Assembly (NCBI RefSeq): GCF_008477545.1
Contig: NZ_VORA01000001.1
Span: 1,426,001 to 1,490,000, forward strand
Source of the DNA: Roseibium aestuarii
Lineage (GTDB): Bacteria > Pseudomonadota > Alphaproteobacteria > Rhizobiales > Stappiaceae
Length of the DNA: 64,000 nucleotides
Direction: 5' to 3'
Under the pieces are notes generated by a model, which saw nothing but the letters and a program-made list of their open reading frames with translations, searched no databases and had not been told where the DNA came from. Both the position numbers and the translations under genes were made by a program. Of the stretch, positions 1-9,152 are shown one piece after another; the stretch's first letter is position 1; each line of letters opens with the position of its first letter.

Positions 1-2709
1 CAGCTTCCACGACAGCATGTAGGCCTCTTCGCAGTCCTTCACCGTGGCATCATTGGGCATGTTGATCGTCTTGGAGATCGCGCCCGAGATGAAGGGCTGG
101 GCGGCGGCCATCATGCGGATGTGGCTTTCCACCGAGAGGAAGCGCTTGCCGATCTTGCCGCAGGGGTTGGCGCAGTCGAAGACCGGCAGGTGCTCGGCCT
201 TCAGGAAGGGCGCGCCTTCCAGCGTCATCGCCCCGCAGACATGGGTGTTGGCGGCCTCGATCTCGGACCTGGAGAAGCCGAGGAAGGGCAGCAGCTCGAA
301 GGCGCCATCCTCCAGCTGCTCAGCGGAGACGCCGAGGGCGGCCATCTGGTCGTCGCCCAGGGTCCAGCGGTTGAAGACGAACTTGATGTCAAAGGCCGAC
401 TTCAGCGCGCCCTTCAGCTTGGCAAGGCTCTCCTCGGTGAAGCCCTTGGCCTTGAGGCTGCCCGGATTGATGGCCGGCGCCTGTTCCAGCGAGCCGTGGC
501 CCACCGCATAGGCCTCGATCTCGGCGATCTGGGACGGGGAATAGCCGAGCACCTCGAGCGCTTCCGGCACGGCCCGGTTGATGATCTTGAAATAGCCGCC
601 GCCGGCCAGCTTCTTGAACTTCACCAGGGCGAAGTCCGGCTCGATGCCCGTGGTGTCGCAGTCCATCACCAGGCCGATGGTGCCCGTCGGCGCGATCACC
701 GAGACCTGGGCGTTGCGATAGCCGTGCTTTTCGCCCAGCTCCAGCGCCTTGTCCCAGGAGAGCTTTGCCCGCTCGATGAGGGTCTTGTCCGGGCAGGAGG
801 CATGGTCGAGGGCAACGGGCAGGGTCGACAGACCCTCGTAGCCGCTGGTCTCCCCGTGGGCGGCACGGCGGTGGTTGCGGATCACCCGCAGCATGTGCGG
901 CGCATTGTCCGCATAGCCCGGGAAGGCGCCGAGCTCTCCGGCCATTTCGGCCGAGGTGGCATAGCAGACACCGGTCATGATGGCGCTCAGCGCCCCGCAG
1001 AGCGCCCGGCCCTCGTCGCTGTCATAGGAAATGCCGGAGGTCATCAGCAACCCGCCGATATTGGCATAGCCGAGCCCCAGGGTGCGGAACTTGTAGGAAA
1101 GCTCGGCGATTTCCTTGGAGGGGAACTGGGCCATCAGCACGGAGATTTCCAGCACGATGGTCCACAGACGCACCGCATGCTCATAGGCCTCCACGTCGAA
1201 GGACCGGTCGGCGCGGCGGAACTGCATCAGGTTCAGGGACGCCAGGTTGCAGGCCGTGTCGTCCAGGAACATGTATTCCGAGCAGGGGTTGGAGGCGCGG
1301 ATCTCGCCGGACGCCGGGCAGGTGTGCCAGTCGTTGATGGTGGTGTGATACTGCAGCCCCGGATCGGCGGAGGCCCAGGCGGCATAGCCGATCTGCTCCC
1401 ACAGTTCCTTTGCCTTCAGCGTCTTCAGCACCTTGCCGTCGCGCCGGGCGGTCAGTTCCCAGTCGCCATCGTCGAGCACGGCCTTCAGGAAGCCGTCGGT
1501 CACGCGCACCGAATTGTTGGAGTTCTGGCCGGCCACGGTCAGATAGGCTTCCGAATCCCAGTCCGTGTTGTAGGTGGGGAATTCGATCTTGGTGAAGCCC
1601 TGGCGGGCAAACTGGATCACGCGCTGGATGTAGTTGTCGGGCACCAGCATCTTCTTGGCGGCCCGGATCTCGCGCTTCAGCGCCGGGTTCTTGGCCGGGT
1701 CGAAGCACTCTCCCTTGTCGGCCTCGCAATTGACGCAGGCCTTCATGATCAGGTTCAGGTGCTTCTGGCAGATCTTCGATCCGGTGACGAGGGCGGCAAC
1801 CTTCTGCTCTTCCTTCACCTTCCAGTTGATGTAGTCCTCGATATCCGGATGGTCCACGTCGACGACGACCATCTTGGCCGCACGCCGGGTGGTGCCGCCG
1901 GACTTGATAGCGCCCGCTGCCCGGTCGCCGATCTTGAGGAAGCTCATCAGGCCGGAGGACTTGCCGCCGCCCGCCAGCCGTTCGCCTTCGCCGCGCACGT
2001 GAGAGAAGTTCGAGCCGGTGCCCGAGCCATATTTGAACAGGCGCGCCTCGCGCACCCACAGGTCCATGATGCCGCCTTCGTTGACCAGATCATCCTGCAC
2101 GGACTGGATGAAGCAGGCATGCGGCTGCGGATGCTCGTAGGCGGAGGCGGACTTCACCAGCTCGCCGGTCTGGAAGTCGACGTAATGATGGCCCTGGCTC
2201 GGGCCGTCGATGCCATAGGCCCAGTGCAGGCCGGTGTTGAACCACTGCGGCGAGTTCGGCGCCACCTTCTGGGTCGCCAGCATGTAGCGCAGCTCGTCAT
2301 AGAAGGCCTGGGCGTCTTCCTCCCGGTCGAAATAGCCGCCCTTCCAGCCCCAGTAGGTCCAGGTGCCGGCGAGACGGTCGAAGACCTGGCGGCCATCGAT
2401 TTCCGAGCCGAAGCGCTCGTCCTCGGGCAGGGCGGCAAGGGCGGCCTCATCGGCCTCGTGACGCCACAGCCAGGAGGGAACGGTGTTTTCCTCCACAGCC
2501 CTCAGGCGGGCCGGAACGCCGGCCTTGCGGAAATACTTCTGCGCCAGAATGTCGGCGGCAACCTGCGAGAACTGGGCCGGGACCTGGATATTCTCCAGCC
2601 GGAACACGATGGAACCGTCCGGGTTGCGGATCTCGCTCGTCGCGGTCCGGAACTCGACTGCTGCATAGGGCGATTGTCCGTCCTGGGTATAGCGCCGCTC
2701 AATCCGCAT
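1..2709 (-). CDS. nrdJ: Adenosylcobalamin-dependent (class II) ribonucleoside-diphosphate reductase, 5' part; runs off the window
   Basis: Read on the minus strand from an ATG at 2709, the protein begins [20 protein letters not shown] and stays open to base 1, giving 903 residues of a family that is usually about 1200-1260 long. It reduces ribonucleotides to deoxyribonucleotides with coenzyme B12 as radical source, in the cytoplasm. The frame contains the reductase active-site motif SNPCSEY near base 1280 (about residue 476) and strings typical of NrdJ such as [15 protein letters not shown] and [16 protein letters not shown] segments. The plus strand opposite carries a 970-codon open frame that is only a GC-rich shadow. 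No other gene lies within 0.9 kb upstream. Two NrdR-like boxes about 180 bases upstream suggest control by NrdR. The C-terminal zinc-binding end lies outside the window. Confidence 0.95.
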   Translation of the reverse strand, partial: MRIERRYTQDGQSPYAAVEFRTATSEIRNPDGSIVFRLENIQVPAQFSQVAADILAQKYFRKAGVPARLRAVEENTVPSWLWRHEADEAALAALPEDERFGSEIDGRQVFDRLAGTWTYWGWKGGYFDREEDAQAFYDELRYMLATQKVAPNSPQWFNTGLHWAYGIDGPSQGHHYVDFQTGELVKSASAYEHPQPHACFIQSVQDDLVNEGGIMDLWVREARLFKYGSGTGSNFSHVRGEGERLAGGGKSSGLMSFLKIGDRAAGAIKSGGTTRRAAKMVVVDVDHPDIEDYINWKVKEEQKVAALVTGSKICQKHLNLIMKACVNCEADKGECFDPAKNPALKREIRAAKKMLVPDNYIQRVIQFARQGFTKIEFPTYNTDWDSEAYLTVAGQNSNNSVRVTDGFLKAVLDDGDWELTARRDGKVLKTLKAKELWEQIGYAAWASADPGLQYHTTINDWHTCPASGEIRASNPCSEYMFLDDTACNLASLNLMQFRRADRSFDVEAYEHAVRLWTIVLEISVLMAQFPSKEIAELSYKFRTLGLGYANIGGLLMTSGISYDSDEGRALCGALSAIMTGVCYATSAEMAGELGAFPGYADNAPHMLRVIRNHRRAAHGETSGYEGLSTLPVALDHASCPDKTLIERAKLSWDKALELGEKHGYRNAQVSVIAPTGTIGLVMDCDTTGIEPDFALVKFKKLAGGGYFKIINRAVPEALEVLGYSPSQIAEIEAYAVGHGSLEQAPAINPGSLKAKGFTEESLAKLKGALKSAFDIKFVFNRWTLGDDQMAALGVSAEQLEDGAFELLPFLGFSRSEIEAANTHVCGAMTLEGAPFLKAEHLPVFDCANPCGKIGKRFLSVESHIRMMAAAQPFISGAISKTINMPNDATVKDCEEAYMLSWKL

Positions 2710-3641
2710 TCCGTATCCCCTCAAAGATCTCTGGTCGGCAGCCCGCACGCTGATGCCCCTGTGGCCGGCCGATGCCTGTTCCTCGCGTTCCGGGCCGCTC
2801 CCGAAGGTCTGCGGCCCGCTCTTGCAGTCCCGCCCGTCTCAGCGACGGGTCCTTGCGGTCCACCCTTGGGGAGTGAACTGGTGTTAAATCATTATCTGGT
2901 AGATGGGCGTGTCGTTGCTACTAGATATGGTGTCCATCAACAGGTTTATGAACGGTTAACTCTATCATCCCTCCCGCAGCGGCGCACCCATGTTCAGGTG
3001 GCGGCGGCGGAAGCGCTTGCGAGGGGCGGGTGACGCGCTGCCCGGATGTGGAGGGGGCAGGGACGCGGCAGCCAGACACAAGCCGGCGCACGGCAACGCG
3101 CATCCTGGCCTTGCGGCCTGAGGGCGATTTTACCGTGAAGACTGGAACTGGGAAGGAAGGTCCGGACCGGCTGGTCGGCTTCCAGACGCGTTACTCGGGT
3201 ACGACCGAAAATTAGGGGAAAGAGCTTCCGACCGTCAAGACCATTTCCTCCACCTCTTGTGGTCGGGAACTGGGCGGATCGCAAAATATAGTGAGGGTGG
3301 AAGGTGCAAGCCGAACGTCCCGTGCCGGAGATCGGAGCGGGTCGCCCGCCGTCGGGGCGGGGTCGGGAACCTGCGGAACTCCAGCGAAACCGCCGGTTCG
3401 GGCAGGGCGGATCGAGGGTGCCGGGGCGCAGATCAGGTCGGACAGCCAGGCTCGAAAGTCTTGCACAGAATTGCGCCAGCCATGTCCGTCGTCAAGCGCG
3501 CTGCGACCCTTTGACCGCCCGCATTCTCACTGGCCGTGGGATCGTTAAAATTTGAAGCAAATTGTCGGCAGCCGTTTGGGCGGCCCTTAATGGGAATATG
3601 CGTAGGGTGGTCAGAGAGGAAGCTCAAGTGAAAGCGGCTCA
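2710..3641. other. 932-base intergenic region between nrdJ (-) and the response regulator (+)
   Basis: Apart from the NrdR-like boxes no gene is supported. Short open frames on both strands here lack ribosome binding sites and recognisable protein sequence. I looked for a cobalamin riboswitch before nrdJ and did not find its conserved core. An AGAGGAAG purine run at 3614-3621 precedes the next gene. Confidence 0.6.
2887..2933 (-). promoter_or_regulatory. Putative tandem NrdR boxes upstream of nrdJ
   Basis: Two 16-base sites at 2887-2902 (aatCattATcTggtag) and 2918-2933 (ctaCtAgATaTggtgt) resemble the NrdR consensus acaCwAtATaTwGtgt. The second fits at about 12 of 16 positions and the first at 8-9. 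Their starts are exactly 31 bases apart, the three-helical-turn spacing typical of NrdR box pairs on nrd promoters. The pair lies 178-224 bases before the nrdJ start. The spacing is the strongest support; the first box alone would not be convincing. Confidence 0.55.
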
Positions 3642-4382
3642 ATGAAAAACCACGCGGCCTTCGGTCTTGCCATCGAGGATCTCGACATCGTCATCGTCGA
3701 CGATAGCAAGCCGATGCAGTCCATTCTTCGCTCCATCCTGATGAGCTTCAAGGTGGCCCGGGTGCGCGTCTTCGATTCGGTCGACGAGGCGCTACCGGCC
3801 ATGGTGTCCGAGCCGCCGAATCTCATCCTCACCGACTGGCGCATGGCGCCGACCTCCGGCTATCAGCTCCTCAAGCTGATCCGCCATCGGCACATGGACC
3901 CGCTCTGCTACGTACCGCTGCTCTTCATCACCGCCCATGGCACCCGCGCCCTGGTGGACCGGGCCCTGCGCTCCGGCGCCCATCATCTCCTCGTCAAGCC
4001 GGTCGCGCCCTCGACCCTTTACAATCGCCTGCGCTGGCTCATGGCCGACAGCCGGCCGCTGGTGCTCGACAATTCGGGCTTCTACAACATCCAGGGGGTT
4101 CACAAGCTGCTGGACGCCCAGAAGGAACGCACCCGCTCCCTCGACAATGCCCGGCAGCTGCAGGAACGCTCCGTCCAGAACCTGGTGAAGGTGCGCGGCG
4201 CGGTGGAAAAGGAATTTGCGGGCGTTGCGCCCCAGATGAGCGGCTCCGCAGAGCCGGAGGCGACGCCTGCCGCCGGTGCCCGGACCGCCGGGAAGGGCGG
4301 AAAGGGAAGTTCAAAGGGATCGGGCAAGGGGTCTCGTGGCAGCTTTGCCGCACCCTCCCGGATTTCCGGTCGCGCCCGCTGA
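3642..4382 (+). CDS. Single-domain CheY-like response regulator with a Gly/Ser/Lys-rich tail
   Basis: 246 residues. Residues about 15-135 form a receiver domain: acidic pair D20-D21 in VIVDDSKPM, phosphoacceptor D65 in LILTDWRM, T97 in LLFITAHG and K119 in HLLVKPV. The next roughly 75 residues contain a segment rich in charged residues (KERTRSLDNARQLQE, helical or coiled-coil in character). The last 35-40 residues are a low-complexity basic tail (GKGGKGSSKGSGKGS). No DNA-binding or enzymatic output domain is visible and no histidine kinase lies nearby, so this is an orphan regulator that probably acts by protein contact. The ATG at 3642 is the only in-frame start that keeps the receiver intact; the purine-rich AGAGGAAG is rather far (about 20 bases) upstream. 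The phosphorylation input is unknown. Confidence 0.85.
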   Translation: MKNHAAFGLAIEDLDIVIVDDSKPMQSILRSILMSFKVARVRVFDSVDEALPAMVSEPPNLILTDWRMAPTSGYQLLKLIRHRHMDPLCYVPLLFITAHGTRALVDRALRSGAHHLLVKPVAPSTLYNRLRWLMADSRPLVLDNSGFYNIQGVHKLLDAQKERTRSLDNARQLQERSVQNLVKVRGAVEKEFAGVAPQMSGSAEPEATPAAGARTAGKGGKGSSKGSGKGSRGSFAAPSRISGRAR

Positions 4383-4562
4383 CCGGAGGCCGGTTGCACG
4401 GCCTCGGCCGGGACGAGTCTGGCGCGCCGCGGCCGCGACGTGAGCGGGTGAGAAGCAGAGGCCAAATCCCCGCAAACCGCGCCTTGCCGCTTGACGCGGC
4501 CCGGTCGGAGTGCGAAACGCTTGGTCAAACATCTGAGTTTTCTCGAAGGACGCGTCGGGACG

Positions 4563-4949
4563 ATGAAAAACCTCCTGCTCGAAATCTTGACCTGGTGGAA
4601 CGGCCGCACGATGGGCACCCGCTATTTCACCTGGCGCAAGGGTGAGTTCGTCGGAGAGGACGAGTTCGGCAACAAGTATTACCGCGAGCGCAACGGCAAG
4701 AAGCGCTGGGTGATCTACAACGGCCTGGTCGAGGCGTCTGCCATTCCTCCGGGCTGGCACGGCTGGATGCACCACCGGGTCGATACCCCGCCGACCGACG
4801 AGACCTATCACGCCAAGCACTGGCAGAAGCCGCATCACGCGAACCTGACCGGAACGGCAGCCGCCTATCGTCCCCACGGGTCGATCCTGACACCGGAAAG
4901 TCGCCCGACGGTGACCGGCGACTACGACGCCTGGACGCCCGGTCAGTAA
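4563..4949 (+). CDS. NADH:ubiquinone oxidoreductase accessory subunit, NDUFA12 family
   Basis: 128 residues starting MKNLLLEILTWWNGRTMGTR, the length expected for this family. The signature stretch FTWRKGEFVGEDEFGNKYY followed by RWVIYNG and PPGWHGWMHH is diagnostic for the alphaproteobacterial homologue of the mitochondrial complex I subunit NDUFA12 (B17.2). It is a supernumerary subunit at the junction of the peripheral and membrane arms and contains no cofactor. An upstream in-frame extension to 4491 is possible but adds residues not found in the family. The gene stands alone, 180 bases after the response regulator, and ends at a strong intrinsic terminator at 4981-5006. The nuo operon itself is not in the window. 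Confidence 0.92.
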   Translation: MKNLLLEILTWWNGRTMGTRYFTWRKGEFVGEDEFGNKYYRERNGKKRWVIYNGLVEASAIPPGWHGWMHHRVDTPPTDETYHAKHWQKPHHANLTGTAAAYRPHGSILTPESRPTVTGDYDAWTPGQ

Positions 4950-4980
4950 GACCTTCGGTCTTTAATAAATGCATTTAAGA

Positions 4981-5006
4981 AAAGCCCGCAAGTTGCGGGC
5001 TTTTTT
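4981..5006 (+). terminator. Intrinsic terminator after the NDUFA12 gene
   Basis: Perfect stem AAAGCCCGCAA/TTGCGGGCTTT with a one-base loop, followed by a run of six T. It lies 32 bases after the stop codon. Confidence 0.9.
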
Positions 5007-5110
5007 GCGTTCTGGCCTCGAACGTGGGCCCATCGCGGCCACCACGCTCCGCTACGTCTTCCGTACCGCACGTCTCCTCTATCCTCGCCTTTTCACGCCG
5101 TCCCCTCCGT

Positions 5111-5223
5111 CGTCATCCCGGTTTGGCCTCTGGCCAAGACCGGGATCCAGTAACCGTTGTCGCTCGCTTGTGGGGTCAACCGCGCCGCCGGGAATACTGG
5201 ATCCCCGCCTGCGCGGGGATGAC
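5111..5223. repeat. RIME-like twin palindrome
   Basis: Left hairpin CATCCCGGTTT...GACCGGGAT, then ccag, a spacer of about 50 bases, and right hairpin GGATCCCCGC...GCGGGGATGAC. The outer ends CGTCAT/ATGAC and inner GATCCAG/CTGGATC sequences are mutually inverted. It belongs to the same class as the elements at 41562-41799, 47430-47866 and 59018-59262. It lies between the convergent NDUFA12 and hydrolase genes. Confidence 0.7.
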
Positions 5224-5311
5224 AAAGGGGAGGCGTAGGCGCACGCGCAGGCTGGCTCAGGCCGGCCCCACCGTTTCGCTGCCTGCGGTCATCTGGGGGG
5301 CGCCCGAAAGC

Positions 5312-5340
5312 AAAAAAGCCCGGCGCAGGGGCCGGGCTTT
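5312..5340 (-). terminator. Intrinsic terminator of the alpha/beta hydrolase gene
   Basis: Stem AAAGCCCGGC/GCCGGGCTTT with a six-base loop. On the minus strand it is followed by a run of six T and lies 27 bases after the hydrolase stop codon at 5367. A shorter T-rich end also exists on the plus side. Confidence 0.85.
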
Positions 5341-5366
5341 CTTCCAAGTTCGAACTGGCCGGACGC

Positions 5367-6035
5367 TCAGCCGACGTCGACGTAATCGGCCGGGGTGATG
5401 CCCAGACGCTCGTCCACATAGTCGCCGCAGCGGCCGATGAGGTCGTCCATGTGGTTTTCGAAAAAGTGGTTGGCGCCCGGGATCTCCTGGTGGTTGATCA
5501 CGATGCCCTTCTGGGTCTTCAGCTTGTCCACCAGGGTCTGCACGTCCTTCTGCGGCACGACCTTGTCGTTCTCGCCGTGGACGATCAGGCCCGAGGAGGG
5601 GCAGGGGGCGAGGAAGGAGAAGTCATGCAGGTTCGCCGGGGGCGCGACGGAGATGAAGCCTTCCACTTCCGGACGGCGCATCAGCAGCTGCATGCCGACC
5701 CAGGCGCCGAAGGAGAAGCCGGCAATCCAGCAGGCGCGCGCATCCGGATGCACGGTCTGCACCCAGTCGAGGGCCGCTGCCGCATCCGACAGTTCGCCCT
5801 GGCCATGGTCGAAGGACCCCTGGGACCGGCCGACGCCCCGGAAGTTGAACCGCAGCACCGCGAAACCGCGCTGCGCGAACATGTAATACATCTGATAGAC
5901 GATCTGATTGTTCATCGTGCCGCCGAACTGGGGATGCAGATGCAGCACCAGGGCGATCGGGGCATTGCGCTTCTTGGCGGGATGAAAACGGCCTTCCAGG
6001 CGGCCGGCCGGGCCGTTGAAGATCACCTCAGGCAT
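5367..6035 (-). CDS. Cytoplasmic alpha/beta hydrolase (dienelactone hydrolase-like superfamily)
   Basis: 222 residues. It has an alpha/beta hydrolase fold with nucleophile elbow GFSFG (in WIAGFSFGAW, about residue 105), a candidate acid in HGENDKVVP (about residue 160) and a candidate histidine in PGANHFF (about residue 200). An HLHPQFGGTM oxyanion region and RFNFRGVGRS follow the pattern of the short alpha/beta hydrolases found throughout alphaproteobacteria. There is no signal peptide. The substrate cannot be told from sequence; relatives are annotated only as hydrolases. The gene is transcribed away from the suf operon, with which it shares a 334-base intergenic region. Confidence 0.85.
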   Translation of the reverse strand: MPEVIFNGPAGRLEGRFHPAKKRNAPIALVLHLHPQFGGTMNNQIVYQMYYMFAQRGFAVLRFNFRGVGRSQGSFDHGQGELSDAAAALDWVQTVHPDARACWIAGFSFGAWVGMQLLMRRPEVEGFISVAPPANLHDFSFLAPCPSSGLIVHGENDKVVPQKDVQTLVDKLKTQKGIVINHQEIPGANHFFENHMDDLIGRCGDYVDERLGITPADYVDVG

Positions 6036-6121
6036 AGGCGCTCAGTCCTTTTTATGGTTGTTGCGGCCGCAGGCGGCCATTGTCCTGGGGATTTTGATAC
6101 GCGAACCTGTGAAGTCCAAAC

Positions 6122-6150
6122 TTGACTATCAGGCTCCGAGTTTCTAAAAC
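6122..6150 (+). promoter_or_regulatory. Candidate sigma-70 promoter of the suf operon
   Basis: TTGACT at 6122-6127, a 17-base spacer, then TAAAAC at 6145-6150, about 220 bases upstream of the first suf gene. The iron box begins six bases after the -10 hexamer, so a bound repressor would cover the transcription start. The -10 match is only 4 of 6. Confidence 0.45.
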
Positions 6151-6155
6151 CCTTG

Positions 6156-6172
6156 TTTAGAATTATTCGAAA
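6156..6172. promoter_or_regulatory. Irr/ICE-type iron-responsive box
   Basis: TTTAGAA-N3-TTCGAAA matches the rhizobial iron control element TTTAGAA-N3-TTCTAAA at every fixed base but one. In Hyphomicrobiales the heme-responsive regulator Irr binds such sites, and suf operons are among its predicted targets. The position just downstream of the candidate -10 box fits repression under iron limitation or a related mode. Confidence 0.65.
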
Positions 6173-6369
6173 TTCGAACGGCGCGCACTGCGGTCGCGCC
6201 GACAAACCGAGTTTCGGCACGTTTACGTCATCTGCGCGGAAAATTTCAAGCTTTCCGTGAAGCGTGACGGCGCCGCGCCCGAGACTTTTCACGCAGCGCC
6301 GGAAGTCATGACCGCCGGTCGGCGGGCTTTCGCGCGGTTTCGACACGACGGATCAGGAATAAAGTCCCG

Positions 6370-7539
6370 ATGGCGGCAAGGCCTCCTCTCGTCTATCTCG
6401 ATCACAATGCCGGGGCGCCCCTGCGTCCGGCCGTGCGCGATGCCATGATCGAGGCGATGGCGGATGTGGGCAATGCGTCGTCGGTGCATGGTGCGGGGCG
6501 TCGGGCCCGCGGGCGGCTGGAAGCGGCCCGCGAACAGGTGGCGCGTCTGTGTGGCGCGCGCAACCGGGCGGTGACCTTCACCTCCGGCGGCACCGAAGCC
6601 AACATGACGGCCCTGTCGCCCGCGTGGGTCGATCAGGGCGAACCGGTCTATCTGGACCGACTGTTGCGCGGCGCGAGCGAGCACCCGTCCGTCGTGGCCG
6701 GTGGCCGGTTCCGTGTCGCCGAGCAGGAAGTGATTCCCGTCGATGCCAACGGCGTCGTGGATCTCCCCACCCTCGCAGAGAAACTGAAAACGGCAACCCC
6801 GTCCTTGATCTCGATCATGGCCGCCAACAATGAGACCGGCGCGATCCAGCCGATTGCAGAGATCGGCCGCATGGCGAAGGAGGCCGGTGCCTTCTTCCAT
6901 GTGGATGCGGTCCAGGCCGCCGGGCGCATGCCGATCGACATCGAGCACTGGCAGGCCGACGTGATCACCCTATCTGCTCACAAGTTCGGTGGGCCTCAGG
7001 GTATGGGCGCCATGGTGGTGCGCTCCACCGCGCGGGTACCCTCGGCGCTGCTCACCGGTGGCGGACAGGAAAACTGGCGCCGGGCGGGCACGGAAAATGT
7101 CGCCGGGGCCGTGGGTCTTGGCGTGGCAGCGCAGGACGCTGCCGTGGAAGCCGGCGAGGCAGGACGCCTTGCCGCACTGCGCGACCGGCTGGAAGAGGGT
7201 CTGCGCGCCGTTTGCGCCGGCACCGTGATCTTTTCGCAAGGGGCATCGCGCCTGGCCAACACCAGCTGCTTCGCCGTGCCGGGCGTGAAGGCGGAGACCG
7301 CGCTGATCGCCTTCGATCTGGCCAATCTGTGCCTGTCGTCGGGCTCGGCCTGTTCGTCCGGCAAGGTGTCCGTCTCCCATGTGCTGAGCGCGATGGGGGT
7401 GGATGAGGATCTAGCTCGCTGCGCGCTGCGCGTGTCCATGGGCTGGTCCACGACCGAAGCGGATGTGGACCGGTTCCTCGAGGTCTGGCCCGGCGTGGTC
7501 GACCGGCTCAATCCGCAGGCCCGCACCCGGGCCGCGTGA
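6370..7539 (+). CDS. Cysteine desulfurase, class I (NifS/IscS-like), first gene of the suf operon
   Basis: 389 residues. PLP-dependent fold type I enzyme that takes sulfur from cysteine for Fe-S cluster assembly. Visible are SGGTEAN (72-78), the cofactor aspartate in HVDAVQ (177-182), the PLP lysine K205 in SAHKFGG, and the persulfide cysteine C328 in SSGSACSSGK. The extended catalytic loop with SGSACSSG marks it as the NifS/IscS class rather than the SufS class. A second, SufS-class desulfurase lies further down the operon; rhizobial literature calls this first one sufS2. Start: ATG at 6370 in AAAGTCCCGATG, with the conserved VYLDHNA beginning at residue 8. It is separated from sufB by 140 bases. 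Confidence 0.93.
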   Translation: MAARPPLVYLDHNAGAPLRPAVRDAMIEAMADVGNASSVHGAGRRARGRLEAAREQVARLCGARNRAVTFTSGGTEANMTALSPAWVDQGEPVYLDRLLRGASEHPSVVAGGRFRVAEQEVIPVDANGVVDLPTLAEKLKTATPSLISIMAANNETGAIQPIAEIGRMAKEAGAFFHVDAVQAAGRMPIDIEHWQADVITLSAHKFGGPQGMGAMVVRSTARVPSALLTGGGQENWRRAGTENVAGAVGLGVAAQDAAVEAGEAGRLAALRDRLEEGLRAVCAGTVIFSQGASRLANTSCFAVPGVKAETALIAFDLANLCLSSGSACSSGKVSVSHVLSAMGVDEDLARCALRVSMGWSTTEADVDRFLEVWPGVVDRLNPQARTRAA

Positions 7540-7679
7540 GCGTTCTAAAATTCCGGCGTGCCTGGTGCGCCGAAAGACATGCACCTTCCTCCCGAGGGTG
7601 ACCCCGCGATCAGGGCCCTGTGGCCTTGTGACACTTGAAATGGTGGCGCCGTCTGGGCGCCGCAGGACGGAGAGTTGAA

Positions 7680-9152
7680 ATGCCGGCTGTGCAGGAGACG
7701 ATCGATCAGGTCAAGGCGATCGATGTTGACCAGTATAAGTATGGCTTTGTCACCGACATCGAGTCGGAGCGAAGCGCCAAGGGACTGAGCGAGGAAACCG
7801 TTCGCTTCCTGTCCGCCAAGAAGAACGAGCCGGAGTGGATGACCGAGTGGCGCCTCGACGCCCTTCGCCGCTTCCAGACCATGACCGAGCCGGACTGGGC
7901 CCGCGTCAGCTACCCGAAGATCGACTTTGATGCCCTCTACTACTGGGCCGCGCCGAAGTCCGTCGAAGGCCCGAAGAGCCTGGACGAAGTGGATCCGGAG
8001 CTGCTCGCGACCTACGAGAAGCTGGGCATTCCGCTGCGCGAACAGGAAATCCTCGCCGGCGTCGAGCCGAAGAACCGGGTCGCCGTCGACGCCGTCTTCG
8101 ACAGCGTGTCCGTGGTCACCACGTTCAAGGAAGAGCTGAAGAAGGCCGGCGTCATTTTCTGCTCCATCTCCGAAGCGCTGCGCGAATATCCGGATCTGGT
8201 GAAGAAGTATCTCGGCTCCGTGGTTCCGGTCACCGACAACTATTACGCGACGCTGAACTCCGCCGTCTTCTCCGACGGCTCCTTCGTCTATGTGCCGGAG
8301 GGCGTCCGCTGCCCGATGGAACTGTCCACCTACTTCCGCATCAACGAGCAGAACACCGGTCAGTTCGAGCGCACTCTGATCGTCGCCGACAAGGGCGCTT
8401 ACGTGTCCTATCTGGAAGGCTGCACGGCCCCCCAGCGCGACGAGAACCAGCTGCATGCGGCCGTGGTTGAGCTGATCGCCCTGGATGACGCGGAGATCAA
8501 GTATTCCACCGTCCAGAACTGGTTCCCGGGCGACTCGGAAGGCAAGGGCGGCATCTACAACTTCGTCACCAAGCGCGGCGACTGCCGGGGCAAGAACTCC
8601 AAGATCTCCTGGACCCAGGTCGAGACCGGGTCGGCGATCACCTGGAAGTACCCGTCCTGCATCCTGCGTGGTGACAACTCCGTGGGCGAGTTCTACTCGA
8701 TCGCCGTCTCCAACGGCTATCAGCAGATCGACAGCGGCACCAAGATGATCCATCTGGGCAAGAACACGTCCAGCCGCATCATCTCCAAGGGCATTTCGGC
8801 CGGCAAGTCCCAGAATACCTACCGTGGTCTGGTCTCCGCCCACCGCAAGGCCTCCAACGCCCGCAACTTCACCCAGTGCGACAGCCTGCTGATCGGTCAG
8901 GACTGCGGCGCCCACACCGTGCCCTACATCGAGAGCAAGAACGCATCGGCCGTCTTCGAGCACGAGGCCACCACCTCGAAGATCTCCGACGACCAGATGT
9001 TCTACTGCCTGCAGCGTGGTCTTGATGAAGAAGGCGCTGTAGCGCTGATCGTCAACGGCTTCGTCAAGGACGTGATCCAGCAGCTGCCGATGGAATTCGC
9101 CGTTGAAGCCCAGAAGCTGATCTCGATCAGCCTGGAAGGCTCCGTCGGTTAA
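7680..9152 (+). CDS. sufB: Fe-S cluster assembly scaffold SufB
   Basis: 490 residues, the usual length. It is the scaffold subunit of the SufBC2D complex on which Fe-S clusters are built. Characteristic strings include [46 protein letters not shown], a conserved cysteine region [20 protein letters not shown] and the C-terminal [17 protein letters not shown]. The start is the ATG at 7680 behind ACGGAGAG; an in-frame ATG 45 bases upstream would add 15 atypical residues. Its stop codon overlaps the start of the next small gene by one base (TAATG), so the two are translationally coupled. Confidence 0.97.
   Translation: MPAVQETIDQVKAIDVDQYKYGFVTDIESERSAKGLSEETVRFLSAKKNEPEWMTEWRLDALRRFQTMTEPDWARVSYPKIDFDALYYWAAPKSVEGPKSLDEVDPELLATYEKLGIPLREQEILAGVEPKNRVAVDAVFDSVSVVTTFKEELKKAGVIFCSISEALREYPDLVKKYLGSVVPVTDNYYATLNSAVFSDGSFVYVPEGVRCPMELSTYFRINEQNTGQFERTLIVADKGAYVSYLEGCTAPQRDENQLHAAVVELIALDDAEIKYSTVQNWFPGDSEGKGGIYNFVTKRGDCRGKNSKISWTQVETGSAITWKYPSCILRGDNSVGEFYSIAVSNGYQQIDSGTKMIHLGKNTSSRIISKGISAGKSQNTYRGLVSAHRKASNARNFTQCDSLLIGQDCGAHTVPYIESKNASAVFEHEATTSKISDDQMFYCLQRGLDEEGAVALIVNGFVKDVIQQLPMEFAVEAQKLISISLEGSVG

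Larger units (their letters stand above)
6036..6369. other. 334-base divergent promoter region between the hydrolase and the suf operon
   Basis: It holds a candidate suf promoter and an Irr/ICE-type box, listed separately, in an AT-rich patch at 6120-6180. The rest shows nothing further that I can name. The iron box is placed to act on the suf operon. Confidence 0.6.

Noticed and set aside
2710-2886. Cobalamin riboswitch before nrdJ
   Set aside because: The leader on the minus strand lacks the conserved B12-box and core segments; only GC-rich hairpins are present.
121-3033. 970-codon plus-strand open frame
   Set aside because: Antisense shadow of nrdJ; the minus frame has the NPCSE active site and family-wide similarity, the plus frame reads as low-information GC-rich sequence.
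5024-5398. Short plus-strand open frames around the palindrome after the NDUFA12 gene
   Set aside because: They consist largely of repeat-element sequence and overlap the end of the hydrolase gene in antisense.
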